From Chloroflexota bacterium (lineage in GTDB: Bacteria; Chloroflexota; Dehalococcoidia; DSTF01; RBG-16-68-14), in NCBI GenBank assembly GCA_022561355.1, contig JADFRJ010000027.1, forward strand, positions 1 to 16,067: DNA of 16,067 nucleotides, read 5' to 3'. The position numbers and the translations under genes are program-made. Below the pieces are notes generated by a model. It worked only from the letters and a program-made list of their open reading frames with translations, did no database searches and was not told where the DNA came from. Numbering within the stretch: the stretch's first letter is position 1; every line of letters starts with the position of its first letter. Shown here in pieces: positions 5,846-13,020 of this stretch.

Positions 5846-7504
5846 ATGATGAAGGTCTACGGTCCACGCTGGCCGCTGCTCTTTGTTCTTGTGGCAGGCG
5901 TCGCCATCGTCATTGGTATTGCCTATCTCCCGTCTCAGCCGTCCGGTGGAGAAGTGCCAGCGCAAGGTGGCGCGTACGTTGAGGGAGTCGCCGGAGAGCC
6001 TGCCGTTGTGAACCCGCTCTATGCATCCTTCAATGAGGTCGATCGTGATCTCTCCAGCTTGCTATTCGCAGGGCTTGTGAGACTGGGGCCGAAGGGCGAG
6101 GTGCAGCCGGACCTCGCGGACATCCCGAATGTCACGCAAGATGGCCTGACCTACATCTTCGAGCTGCAGCCAGGACTCTTCTGGCACGACGGGGAGACGC
6201 TCGATGTCGAGGATGTCCTGTTCACTATCGAGACGATCAAGGCGCCCGGCTTCGACGGCGACCCGGTGCTGGCTGATCTGTACCGGGACGTAGAGGTCGA
6301 GGCTTCTGGAGATCTGACGGTCGTGATGACTTTGGAGCAGCCGTTCGCTCCGTTCTTAGCGCGCGCGGCAACGGTCGGTATCCTGCCGGAGCATCTGCTG
6401 TCTGGAGTAGAGCCGTCCGCACTGCGGGACGATCCGTTCAACCGGCAGCCGGTGGGCAGCGGCCCGTTTCGCCTCGTGGAGCTGACGGCAGCGTCAGCGA
6501 CTCTCGCCCCGTTCGACTCGGCCCACCAGGGCCGGCCGTTTCTGGAGCGTTTGGAGCTGCGCTTCTTCCGTGATGAAGGTGCGCTGCTTAACGCGTTCCT
6601 GAACGACGATGTCGATGGAGCGCTGTTCCGGCCAGGGCTGGACACGGATGCGATCCTCGTCATCGACAATGAGGGGCGGTGGGTGCGTCGCGTCTTGCAT
6701 ACGACCGCGTACAGTCTGGTCTATTTGAACACGCTTTCCCCTGTGTTCGAGGAGCGGTTCGTGCGAGAGGCGCTGCAACGCGGCTTGGATCGCACTGTGC
6801 TGTTCGAGCGCGTGCTGGAAGGACAGGCCTTGGCGCTGGACAGCCCGATCGTGCGCGACCTGTGGGCGTACGTCGGCACGCCAGACGAGTACGACTTCGA
6901 TCTCGTGAGAGCTTCGGCGTTACTGAACGTAGCAGGCTGGACGCTTGAAGACGATGTCCTGACTAACGACGGCGTTCCGCTGGTCTTCACGCTCTCCGTG
7001 AGCGACGATCCGATACAGGTCGCCATTGCGGAGGAATTGGCGAGGCAGTGGGGCGATCTGGGGATCCAGGTGGAACTCCAGGTGAGCGGCGCTAGTGTTT
7101 TCGTGGAGGGTGTTCTGCTGCCGCGAGAGTTCGACGCCGCGCTGGTGACTGTCGACCCGGGTCCGGATCCGGACCCATATCCACTCTGGCACAGTTCGCA
7201 GGCGTTTGGCGACGGACGGAACCTCGCGAGTTTCTCAGACCTGGAGGTCGATCGGTTGCTGGAGAACGGACGCCAGACGACGTCGGACGGGGAGCGGGCT
7301 GAGGCATATCGCGCGTTCCAAAAGATCTTTGGCGAGGAGATACCTGCGGTGCTCCTCTATACGTTAACGTACCAGTACGTCGTACCTGCCGAGCTACAGG
7401 GGCTGAGCCCTGGGCTCCTCATCGGCCTGAGTTCTCGGTTCAGTGATGCGTTCCGCTGGTACGTAGAGACGGGGAATGAAGAAGATGCCGTCAGAACAGA
7501 GTGA
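5846..7504 (+). CDS. ABC transporter substrate-binding protein, family 5 (peptide/nickel type)
   Basis: A 552-residue extracytoplasmic binding protein. Residues about 9-29 form a hydrophobic signal or anchor helix. No lipobox cysteine is present, so it is secreted or held by the uncleaved helix. The mature part has the family-5 pattern: EPAVVNPLYASFNEVDRDLSSLLFAGLVRL, then LTYIFELQPGLFWHDGETLDVEDVLFTIE, QPVGSGPFRL, and the second-lobe sequence REALQRGLDRTVLFERVLEGQ. The end is YQYVVPAELQGLSPG..SRFSDAFRWYVET. These proteins bind oligopeptides or similar solutes and deliver them to Dpp/Opp-type permeases. No permease or ATPase is nearby, so the ligand is unknown. The gene follows secG by 24 bases and overlaps the next gene. 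The ribosome site is weak; ATG 5846 and 5849 are equally possible. Confidence 0.85.
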   Translation: MMKVYGPRWPLLFVLVAGVAIVIGIAYLPSQPSGGEVPAQGGAYVEGVAGEPAVVNPLYASFNEVDRDLSSLLFAGLVRLGPKGEVQPDLADIPNVTQDGLTYIFELQPGLFWHDGETLDVEDVLFTIETIKAPGFDGDPVLADLYRDVEVEASGDLTVVMTLEQPFAPFLARAATVGILPEHLLSGVEPSALRDDPFNRQPVGSGPFRLVELTAASATLAPFDSAHQGRPFLERLELRFFRDEGALLNAFLNDDVDGALFRPGLDTDAILVIDNEGRWVRRVLHTTAYSLVYLNTLSPVFEERFVREALQRGLDRTVLFERVLEGQALALDSPIVRDLWAYVGTPDEYDFDLVRASALLNVAGWTLEDDVLTNDGVPLVFTLSVSDDPIQVAIAEELARQWGDLGIQVELQVSGASVFVEGVLLPREFDAALVTVDPGPDPDPYPLWHSSQAFGDGRNLASFSDLEVDRLLENGRQTTSDGERAEAYRAFQKIFGEEIPAVLLYTLTYQYVVPAELQGLSPGLLIGLSSRFSDAFRWYVETGNEEDAVRTE

Positions 7505-8318
7505 CCTTCCGCCTCCCATCACGCTAACAACGGACTTTGGTCTTTCAGACTCGTACGTCGCGCAGATCAGAGGCGTCATCATCGGCATTAACCCACGGGC
7601 GCGCATCGTCGACATCAGCCACGGTGTGCTTCCCCAGCAGATCTTGCAGGCGACGTTCATCACGCAGGCGGCGTGGCCATGCTTCCCGTCTGGAGCCGTT
7701 CACCTGGCGGTTGTCGATCCGGGCGTTGGGAGTGACCGGCTTCCAATCGTGCTCCATACCCAGCAGGGAGTTTTTGTTGGGCCGGATAACGGAGTGTTGT
7801 CCGCCGCGTTGCCAGATGATGTACGGCCGGACGAACCACGCCGTATTCCGCTCCCGGACGATGCCTGCGCTTTCGAGATCTCGAACAGGCGATACATACG
7901 CGAGCAAGTGAGTAACACGTTCCACGGCCGGGATGTGTTCGCGCCGGCGGCTGCGTATCTGGCGCTGGGCGTTGCCCCGGAGGAGCTAGGGGTCCCAGTG
8001 CATGAGGTCATGGCGTTGCCACCCATTCAAGCGGTGGAGCAAGCCGATGGCACGTTCGAGGCGAAGGTTGTTCACATCGATCACTTCGGCAACGTCGTCT
8101 CTGACATTCGTTCAGGGGACCTGCCGGACGGAGGATTCTGCGTCGAGGCAGGTGAGAGGAGTATGCGGGGGCCGTTCAGTACGTATGCCGAGCTGGATGG
8201 TCTTGGAGCGTTGGTGGGGAGCAGCGGTTATCTGGAAATCGCCGTCCCGAATGGGAGCGCAGCGCGGCTGCTCGATGTCCAGATCGGCGCGCCGGTGCGG
8301 CTGCAGCCGGACGGTTAG
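7476..8318 (+). CDS. SAM hydroxide adenosyltransferase (DUF62 family)
   Basis: A 280-residue protein of the SAM hydroxide adenosyltransferase/fluorinase superfamily. Members hydrolyse S-adenosylmethionine to adenosine and methionine. N-terminal motifs are LTTDFGLSDSYVAQ (17-30), ARIVDISHGV (42-51), VVDPGVGSDR (79-88) and VGPDNGVLS (101-109), followed by FHGRDVFAPAAAYLA (149-162). The Asp, Arg and His of the hydrolase triad correspond to D81, R88 and H150, which favours hydrolase over halogenase. The second domain has HIDHFGNVVSDI. The long loop of the fluorinase is not evident. The first ATG (7476) overlaps the previous gene by 29 bases; the ATG at 7485 is about as good. Co-translation with the binding protein is likely. 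Confidence 0.88.
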   Translation: MKKMPSEQSDLPPPITLTTDFGLSDSYVAQIRGVIIGINPRARIVDISHGVLPQQILQATFITQAAWPCFPSGAVHLAVVDPGVGSDRLPIVLHTQQGVFVGPDNGVLSAALPDDVRPDEPRRIPLPDDACAFEISNRRYIREQVSNTFHGRDVFAPAAAYLALGVAPEELGVPVHEVMALPPIQAVEQADGTFEAKVVHIDHFGNVVSDIRSGDLPDGGFCVEAGERSMRGPFSTYAELDGLGALVGSSGYLEIAVPNGSAARLLDVQIGAPVRLQPDG

Positions 8319-8377
8319 TGCTCATCTGGATCGGGACGAGATCGTCACTGCGGATCGTCTGAGGCCTAGGAGGGCGT

Positions 8378-8914
8378 ATGGCTGACACACGAACGAAGGC
8401 CGAGCTACTGGAGGAGTTGCGGGCGAGCGGGCGGGAGGTTGCCGAGAGGCTGGGAGCGCTACCGGCGGAAGAGTTCGATCGCGGGCGCTATGAGAGTGGC
8501 TGGAACGGCCGCCAGATCCTGGCGCATGCGGCGGCTATCGAGTGGACGTATCCACGGCTCCTGGACATCGCGAAGGGTGGAACCCCACCAAGCGGAGGTA
8601 ACGCCACGGGCGTACGAAGGACCGAGCCAGACGAGGCATCCAAGGTACCGACGCGCACCGCCGCGGGCGGTATCGATTCATACAATGAGCGACAGGTGGC
8701 GAAGCGCGCGGACGCCACAGTAGAGGAGCTGCTGAAAGAGTTCAAGACGAACCGCGCGGCAACGATCGCGTCGGTCGAAGCGGCCGACGAAGAGCTGTTC
8801 GGTCGCGAGATCCGGTCGGCTGGCGGCATCACAGGTGTGCTGGCCGATGTGATCCATGCTGTGGCCGTGGTGCATGTCCGGGCCCATGTGAACGACATCG
8901 TTGGAACGGAATGA
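8378..8914 (+). CDS. DinB-like / maleylpyruvate isomerase-fold protein
   Basis: A 178-residue four-helix-bundle protein of the DinB/YfiT superfamily. Features are an N-terminal helix, GWNGRQILAHAAAIEW with H50, SYNERQVAKRADATVEELLKEF in the middle, and DVIHAVAVVHVRAHVNDI at the end. H50, H166 and H170 are placed like the metal-binding histidines of this fold. Members include metal-dependent thiol transferases and many of unknown function. The substrate cannot be read from the sequence. The ATG has a strong AGGAGG 5 bases upstream. The gene follows the SAM hydrolase by 59 bases and precedes fmt by 7, so it belongs to the same transcription unit. Confidence 0.75.
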   Translation: MADTRTKAELLEELRASGREVAERLGALPAEEFDRGRYESGWNGRQILAHAAAIEWTYPRLLDIAKGGTPPSGGNATGVRRTEPDEASKVPTRTAAGGIDSYNERQVAKRADATVEELLKEFKTNRAATIASVEAADEELFGREIRSAGGITGVLADVIHAVAVVHVRAHVNDIVGTE

Positions 8915-8921
8915 CCAGGGG

Positions 8922-9872
8922 ATGCGAATTGTCTTCATGGGCTCGCCTGAGTTCGCGCTGCCCACGCTGCGGGGCCTGATCGACAGCGATCATGAAATCG
9001 TTGGCGTCGTTGCGCAGCCGAACCGGCCGGCAGGACGCGGACGCTCGATGCGCATGCCGCCCGCCGCGGCCCTGGCGGTGGAGCATGGCTTGGCGCTGCT
9101 GCAGCCCGGCAATATCAACACGGACGACTCGCTGGAAGCGTTACGTATATTGAGGCCGGAGGCGCTTGTCGTCGCCGCGTACGGCCAGATCATGAAACAG
9201 CCGTTGTTAGACATCCCGGCCCGCGGTGCGCTGAACGTGCACGCGTCGTTGCTGCCACGCCATCGAGGAGCGGCGCCCTCTGTCGGAGCGCTACTTGCGG
9301 GCGATGACGAGACCGGCGTCACGATTCAGGAGGTTGTGCTGAAGTTGGACGCAGGCCCGATTGTTGCTCAACGCCGCTTGGCCATTTCGGACGACGACAC
9401 GACCGGCTCGCTGAACGAGAAGCTGAGCGTACTCGGCGCGGAGTTGTTGATCGAGGTGCTGCCAGAATGGGAGCGAGGCGAGGTCGACGCTATCCCGCAA
9501 GACGAAGAAGAGGCGACGTTCTCGGCCAGCGTGAAGCGCGATGACGCCGTTATCGACTGGTCAATGAGCGCGGTCGAGGTGTGGCGTCGCGTGAAGGCCT
9601 ACGCACCGTGGCCGGTGGCGACCACCACGGTCGATGGCGAGCCCTTGCGCATATTGGAGGCATGGCCGGCTGAGGCTGGGGCAGGGCGGGAGCCCGGCGT
9701 GGTGATCAAGCTGCCCGATCGGAGCGACCTGCCGCCCGGGGCAGGGTTCGCGGTGACGTGCGGCGCCGGGGCGCTCGTGATCGTGCGCGCGCAGCGGGCA
9801 GGAAAGCGCCCCCTCAGCGGCGCCGAACTACTGCGAGGGTACAGTACGCTGATGGGCAGGCGGCTGGGGTAA
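8922..9872 (+). CDS. fmt: Methionyl-tRNA formyltransferase
   Basis: A 316-residue enzyme that formylates initiator Met-tRNA using 10-formyltetrahydrofolate. It has MRIVFMGSPEFALPTL at the start, then AYGQI and LNVHASLLPRHRGAAPS with N105 and H107. Next is GVTIQEVVLKLDAGPI with D143, giving the Asn-His-Asp catalytic set. Residues about 205-316 match the C-terminal tRNA-binding domain (ATFSASVKRDDAVIDWS, RAYAPWP-like, GAGALVI, LSGAELLRG). The start at 8922 is chosen because the family begins MRIVFMG; a TTG seven codons upstream would overlap the DinB gene. The canonical HPSLLP appears as HASLLP, a tolerated variation as far as I know. No def is adjacent. Confidence 0.93.
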   Translation: MRIVFMGSPEFALPTLRGLIDSDHEIVGVVAQPNRPAGRGRSMRMPPAAALAVEHGLALLQPGNINTDDSLEALRILRPEALVVAAYGQIMKQPLLDIPARGALNVHASLLPRHRGAAPSVGALLAGDDETGVTIQEVVLKLDAGPIVAQRRLAISDDDTTGSLNEKLSVLGAELLIEVLPEWERGEVDAIPQDEEEATFSASVKRDDAVIDWSMSAVEVWRRVKAYAPWPVATTTVDGEPLRILEAWPAEAGAGREPGVVIKLPDRSDLPPGAGFAVTCGAGALVIVRAQRAGKRPLSGAELLRGYSTLMGRRLG

Positions 9873-9876
9873 CGAA

Positions 9877-9922
9877 AAGCGCCCTCGCCGACTGTGAGGC
9901 GTCGCAGACTGCGAGGGCGCTT
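9877..9922. terminator. Strong bidirectional terminator between fmt and rplY
   Basis: AAGCGCCCTCGC (9877-9888) pairs perfectly over 12 bp with GCGAGGGCGCTT (9911-9922). The 22-base loop can itself form a short stem (CGAC/GTCG). It lies 4 bases after the fmt stop and 20 bases after the rplY stop on the other strand, so it fits both convergent units. Confidence 0.75.
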
Positions 9923-9942
9923 GATACTCGGCCGTTAGGAGC

Positions 9943-10623
9943 TTAGTTGTCTTGCTCGCCGTCTGTCGAGCCTTCCTCGCCTTCCTCGCCTTCCTCAGCG
10001 CCCTCTTCGCCTTCTTCACCCTCTTCGCCTTCAGCGAGTTCTTCTTCCTCGATCTCGGCTTCTACCTTCGGGGGCGAGACCTTGACGACGACTTGGTCAG
10101 GCGCGCTCAGGACTGTGAGACCGGCTGGCACCTTGAGGTCGCGAACAAAGAGCGCATCATCCAACTCCTCGAGGACTGAGATGTCGACCTCGATGCTCTG
10201 CGGGATGTTCATAGGCAGAGCTTCAACCTGGATGTGATCGAGGCTCTGAAGGAGCACACCAGCGTAGACGCTGACCGCGGGCGGTTCGCCAACGGTCACT
10301 ACCGGCACGTCGGCAGTGAGCATCTCGGTGAGCGAGATCTGGAAGAAATCGACGTGGAGGAGCTCATCAGTTATCGGATGTTGCTGAACACCTCGGAGGA
10401 CGACAGGCCGGGGCTCGCCTTCGCCGCTGATTTCCAGGTTGATGATCGCGTTGCGGCCTGCGGTCTTGATGACGTTGATCACTTCGTCGGTTTGGGCCTG
10501 GAGTGACAGAGAGTCGGTGTCCTTGCCGTAGAGGTGGGCGGGCACCAGGCCTTGGCGCCTGAGCGCCTTGACCTTCTTTCCGGTCACTACGCGCGGGTCG
10601 ACGGCTAGCGTTGTCTCAGCCAT
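9943..10623 (-). CDS. rplY: 50S ribosomal protein L25, general stress protein CTC type, with acidic tail
   Basis: A 226-residue two-domain L25 that binds 5S rRNA. Residues 1-95 are the L25 domain (RVVTGKKVKALRRQGLVPAHLYGKD, then HPITDELLHVDFFQI). Residues about 96-185 are the TL5/CTC beta domain (VSVYAGVLLQSLDHIQVEALPMNIP, VDISVLEELDDALFVRDL). From about 190 the protein ends in a low-complexity acidic tail of EGEEGEEG units, longer than usual. The ATG at 10621-10623 is preferred because the family begins close to this point; an upstream in-frame start at 10686 would add 21 residues with no family match. GGAGG lies 14 bases upstream, a somewhat long distance. It is the last gene of the minus-strand group, ending at a shared terminator. 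Confidence 0.9.
   Translation of the reverse strand: MAETTLAVDPRVVTGKKVKALRRQGLVPAHLYGKDTDSLSLQAQTDEVINVIKTAGRNAIINLEISGEGEPRPVVLRGVQQHPITDELLHVDFFQISLTEMLTADVPVVTVGEPPAVSVYAGVLLQSLDHIQVEALPMNIPQSIEVDISVLEELDDALFVRDLKVPAGLTVLSAPDQVVVKVSPPKVEAEIEEEELAEGEEGEEGEEGAEEGEEGEEGSTDGEQDN
9970..10033 (-). repeat. Imperfect 9-base repeats encoding the acidic tail of L25
   Basis: Tandem CTTCCTCGC/CTCTTCGC-type units on the plus strand encode repeated GEE/EGEEGEE triplets on the minus strand. The pattern suggests growth by slippage in steps of three codons. Confidence 0.7.
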
Positions 10624-10737
10624 GATAGTTAGCTCTTCCTCCGTTACTACGTCGTTGCTGCCTTGCCAGCGGGTGGGAAGCTGCATCGGCTTCGCCTGGC
10701 ATCCCGCCGCTCGCGTTCATGTTTGGCTGCAAGCATT

Positions 10738-10767
10738 ACCCTAACAAAGTAGCAGAGACATGGTCAA
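10738..10767 (-). promoter_or_regulatory. Possible promoter of rplY
   Basis: On the minus strand TTGACC (10762-10767) is followed after 18 bases by TAGGGT (10738-10743). This would start an mRNA about 110 bases before the rplY ATG. The -10 matches the consensus only at its first two and last bases, so support is weak. Confidence 0.3.
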
Positions 10768-10771
10768 GATT

Positions 10772-11554
10772 TCACCAGGCTCCCGGTACCAGGCGCAGGC
10801 GGCCGCGGTGGCCACGGCCCGCCGTAAACACACGGATGAGCACGAGGCCAGCGATGAAGCCGCCTATGTGGGCGAACCAGGCGATGCCTCCGCCAGCGCC
10901 GGTGACGTCCGTCGCCGCTAGAGCGGCGATCCCGCTGAAGAGCTGGAGGAGGAACCAGAACCCGATGAGGAGCACGGCTGGCACGCGGAATGGTATCCAG
11001 AACAGGATGAAGATCGGCAGGATGGCGGCGACGGTGGCGCGAGGGTAGAGCACCAGGTAGGCGCCTAGCACGCCGGCGACGGCGCCGCTGGCGCCGATGG
11101 CGGGGATGATGTCGTTCTGGTTCATGAAGATGTGGGCCGCGCCGGCAGCGAGCCCAACGACAAGGTAGAAGACCACGTAGCGAGCGTGGCCCATGGCGTC
11201 CTCCACGTTGTCGCCGAAGACCCAGAGGAAGATCATGTTGCCGATGAGGTGGAGCCATCCGCCGTGGAGGAACATTGACGTGATCGGTGTCGCGAGGACT
11301 CGCTCGCCTTCTGGACAGACGAAGGCGAGCGCCCGGGGGTCGGTCTCTGGGTCGAAACCGAAGCGATCGGTGAGGCAGGCCGGGATGGCGCCCCAATCGA
11401 AGAAGAATATGTCCAGCTCAGAGAGAAACGTTCGGGCATCCGGGAAGGTGCCCAACGTGAGCTGGTAGAGGAAGATGAGGACGTTGATGGCGATAAAGGT
11501 GATGTTGACATAAGGCGTCGTACGGGAGCGGACGCTGTCCGAAATCGGGATCAT
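10772..11554 (-). CDS. Rhomboid family intramembrane serine protease
   Basis: A 260-residue polytopic membrane protein. It has an N-terminal helix (about 15-34), a long extracytoplasmic loop (about 35-95), and the HGGWLHLIGNMIFLWVFGDNVED motif with H102 and N106. The catalytic serine S156 lies in GASGAVAGVLGAY, and the catalytic histidine H229 in AWFAHIGGFIAG. These give the Ser-His dyad and the oxyanion Asn of active rhomboids, which cleave transmembrane substrates within the bilayer. The pattern suggests six helices or slightly more, with a short basic C-terminus. The substrate is unknown. The gene begins 13 bases after the adenosyltransferase gene and is probably co-transcribed. No good Shine-Dalgarno is seen before the ATG. 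Confidence 0.9.
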   Translation of the reverse strand: MIPISDSVRSRTTPYVNITFIAINVLIFLYQLTLGTFPDARTFLSELDIFFFDWGAIPACLTDRFGFDPETDPRALAFVCPEGERVLATPITSMFLHGGWLHLIGNMIFLWVFGDNVEDAMGHARYVVFYLVVGLAAGAAHIFMNQNDIIPAIGASGAVAGVLGAYLVLYPRATVAAILPIFILFWIPFRVPAVLLIGFWFLLQLFSGIAALAATDVTGAGGGIAWFAHIGGFIAGLVLIRVFTAGRGHRGRLRLVPGAW

Positions 11555-11567
11555 CGGAGGCTCGCTG

Positions 11568-12149
11568 CTAGGAGTCCTGCGTCCAGAGGAGCTCTCGCCG
11601 CCGCGCCGCCTTGTTCAGGTAACGAGCGAGAGCGAACAAGAGGTCGTTGAGCCGGTTGAGGTAGGCGAGAATTTCAGGGTTGATCTTCTCTTTGCGGGCC
11701 AGCGTCACGACGTTGCGTTCGGCGCGGCGGCAGACGGTGCGGGCGTGGTGCATGAAGGCGGCCGCGCTCGAACCGGACGGTAGGACGAAGGTCTTCAGTG
11801 GCGGGACTTTGGCGTCGTATTCATCGATGAGCTGCTCGAGGTAGGTGGTGCTGCTCGCGGCGAGGTCAAACGTATCGGAGCGCTTCTTGCCGCGTCGCAC
11901 AGGCTTGTCGCTCGCGAGTTCGGCGCCGATGTTGAAGAGCTCGTTTTGGATCTTGTGCAGCGAAGCGATGAGCGCTCGCTGGCGGATGAAGGAGATCGCG
12001 ATGCCGAGGACGGAGTTCAGCTCGTCGATCGTTCCGTAGGCGACAACGCGAGGATGGTCTTTGGCGACACGCTTACCGCCGAAGAGGCTCGTCCTACCGG
12101 CGTCGCCGGTGCGGGTGTAGAGATTCGACTTGCGGGGCGGCTTTGGCAT
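11568..12149 (-). CDS. Cob(I)alamin adenosyltransferase, PduO type
   Basis: A 193-residue ATP:corrinoid adenosyltransferase that converts cob(I)alamin to adenosylcobalamin. Diagnostic segments are the ATP-binding NLYTRTGDAGRTSLFGGKRV (9-28), AYGTIDELNS (37-46), FVLPSGS (121-127), CRRAERNVV (140-148) with the Arg-Glu pair used in ATP binding, and LNRLNDLLFALAR (164-176). Length is normal for a stand-alone PduO. The ATG at 12147-12149 is the first in frame before the TRTGD motif. A -10 TATAAT lies only 11 bases upstream. No B12 riboswitch, cobalamin-biosynthesis gene or B12-dependent enzyme is seen nearby. Confidence 0.92.
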   Translation of the reverse strand: MPKPPRKSNLYTRTGDAGRTSLFGGKRVAKDHPRVVAYGTIDELNSVLGIAISFIRQRALIASLHKIQNELFNIGAELASDKPVRRGKKRSDTFDLAASSTTYLEQLIDEYDAKVPPLKTFVLPSGSSAAAFMHHARTVCRRAERNVVTLARKEKINPEILAYLNRLNDLLFALARYLNKAARRRELLWTQDS

Positions 12150-12160
12150 GCTTGGAGTGC

Positions 12161-12166
12161 ATTATA
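12161..12166 (-). promoter_or_regulatory. -10 box of the cobalamin adenosyltransferase gene
   Basis: On the minus strand the sequence reads GTGTATAATGC, a consensus TATAAT ending 11 bases before the ATG. The transcript would have a leader of about five bases and no ribosome site. No -35 is apparent at 17 bases. Confidence 0.6.
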
Positions 12167-12225
12167 CACCGCGCGGCAGGGCGCCTACGGCGGATCGTCG
12201 GGGCCGGGGGATCTCCATTCTCCTC

Positions 12226-12254
12226 TTGACGCTTGCCAGGTCTCGTGGTAGCAT
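12226..12254 (+). promoter_or_regulatory. Sigma-70-type promoter of the GNAT operon
   Basis: TTGACG (12226-12231) and TAGCAT (12249-12254) are separated by exactly 17 bases. The predicted start near 12261 gives a leader of about 200 bases before the first acetyltransferase. It is divergent from the adenosyltransferase promoter. Confidence 0.6.
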
Positions 12255-12279
12255 CGCTCAATATTCGAGGATGATGAAG

Positions 12280-12387
12280 ATGACTGAACTCTACGTAATG
12301 ACGAGCCGGCCCGATACGGGAGCGCGATGCGTTCGCCTGCCGCGCGCCGCCGCATCTCACGGGCCAAGGAGTTCCGAAACGAACTAG
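12280..12387 (+). CDS. Possible small ORF (35 aa) in the GNAT operon leader
   Basis: An ATG 9 bases after GAGG (12267-12270), just downstream of the predicted transcription start, opens a 35-codon frame that ends in TAG at 12385-12387. The product (MTELYVMTSRPDTGARCVRL... ) is basic, with five arginines, and resembles no family I recognise. ATGs at 12271 and 12274 would add two or three residues. Its position between a promoter and an attenuator-like hairpin suggests a regulatory leader peptide, but it may be chance. Confidence 0.3.
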   Translation: MTELYVMTSRPDTGARCVRLPRAAASHGPRSSETN

Positions 12388-12412
12388 AAGTAGATCAGTA
12401 GTAGCAGGAACG

Positions 12413-12441
12413 AAGGCTCGTCGCAGAAGTGACGGGCCCTT
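12413..12441 (+). promoter_or_regulatory. Attenuator-like hairpin before the first GNAT gene
   Basis: AAGGCTCGTC (12413-12422) pairs with GACGGGCCCTT (12431-12441) through one G-U pair and one bulged C, around an 8-base loop. TTGCGTTTATC follows, then AGGAGG and the ATG at 12463. It could be a leader terminator or a structure affecting translation. No T-box consensus is present. Confidence 0.4.
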
Positions 12442-12462
12442 TGCGTTTATCAGGAGGCAACG

Positions 12463-13008
12463 ATGCTGGAAGGAACGCTGGTGCGGCTGCGGGCAATGGA
12501 ACCCGAAGACCTAGAGGACGCCTACAAGTGGGTGAACGACCGCGAAGTGACGCTCTGGCTGACGTCGCTCCGCTACCCGGTCTCCCGAAAGGATGAGCAG
12601 AAGTGGATCGACGATGCGCCAACCAACAGCTTCGGCGATGTGCGCCTCGCGATCGAAACCAAGGATGGCAAACACATCGGCGGGATCAATCTGCACCGGG
12701 TCAATCCTGAGGACCGCAAGGCTGGGCTGGGCATCATGATCGGAGAGAAGGACCATTGGTCGAACGGCTACGGCACGGACGCGGTCAAGACGCTGCTGTC
12801 GTTCGCGTTCGATGAGATGAACCTGCATCGCGTCTGGCTGCACGTGTTCGCGGACAACGAACGGGCGATCGGGTGCTACCAGAAGTGCGGCTTCCGCGAG
12901 GAGGGCCGGCTCCGACAGGAGGTCTACCAGGACGGCCGCTACTACGACGTGGTCCTGATGGGCGTCCTGGAGACCGAGTTCGCGGAAGTTCGTAACGGAG
13001 ATAGCTAG
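12463..13008 (+). CDS. GNAT family N-acetyltransferase (RimJ/RimL-like), copy 1
   Basis: A 181-residue acetyl-CoA-dependent acyltransferase. It starts MLEGTLVRLRAMEPEDLEDAYKWVND. The acetyl-CoA pyrophosphate loop is around GYGTDAVKTLLSFAF (about 106-120). MNLHRVWLHVFADNERAIGCYQKCGFREEGRLRQ covers the last conserved strands, with the Asn and Tyr typical of RimJ/RimL and related proteins. These acetylate protein N-termini or small amines; the actual substrate is unknown. AGGAGG lies 6-7 bases before the ATG. The gene is first in a short operon after a roughly 200-base leader and is followed by a close paralogue. Confidence 0.85.
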   Translation: MLEGTLVRLRAMEPEDLEDAYKWVNDREVTLWLTSLRYPVSRKDEQKWIDDAPTNSFGDVRLAIETKDGKHIGGINLHRVNPEDRKAGLGIMIGEKDHWSNGYGTDAVKTLLSFAFDEMNLHRVWLHVFADNERAIGCYQKCGFREEGRLRQEVYQDGRYYDVVLMGVLETEFAEVRNGDS

Positions 13009-13020
13009 AAGGGAAGATCG

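Noticed and set aside
10764..11396. 210-codon Arg/Pro/His-rich frame overlapping the rhomboid gene
   Set aside because: Same strand but another frame, with composition typical of a frame shadow; the rhomboid frame has all catalytic motifs.
12255..12462. T-box or cobalamin riboswitch in the leader of the GNAT operon
   Set aside because: No T-box consensus (AGGGTGG..) and no B12-box-like sequence could be found; only a small ORF and one hairpin are supported.
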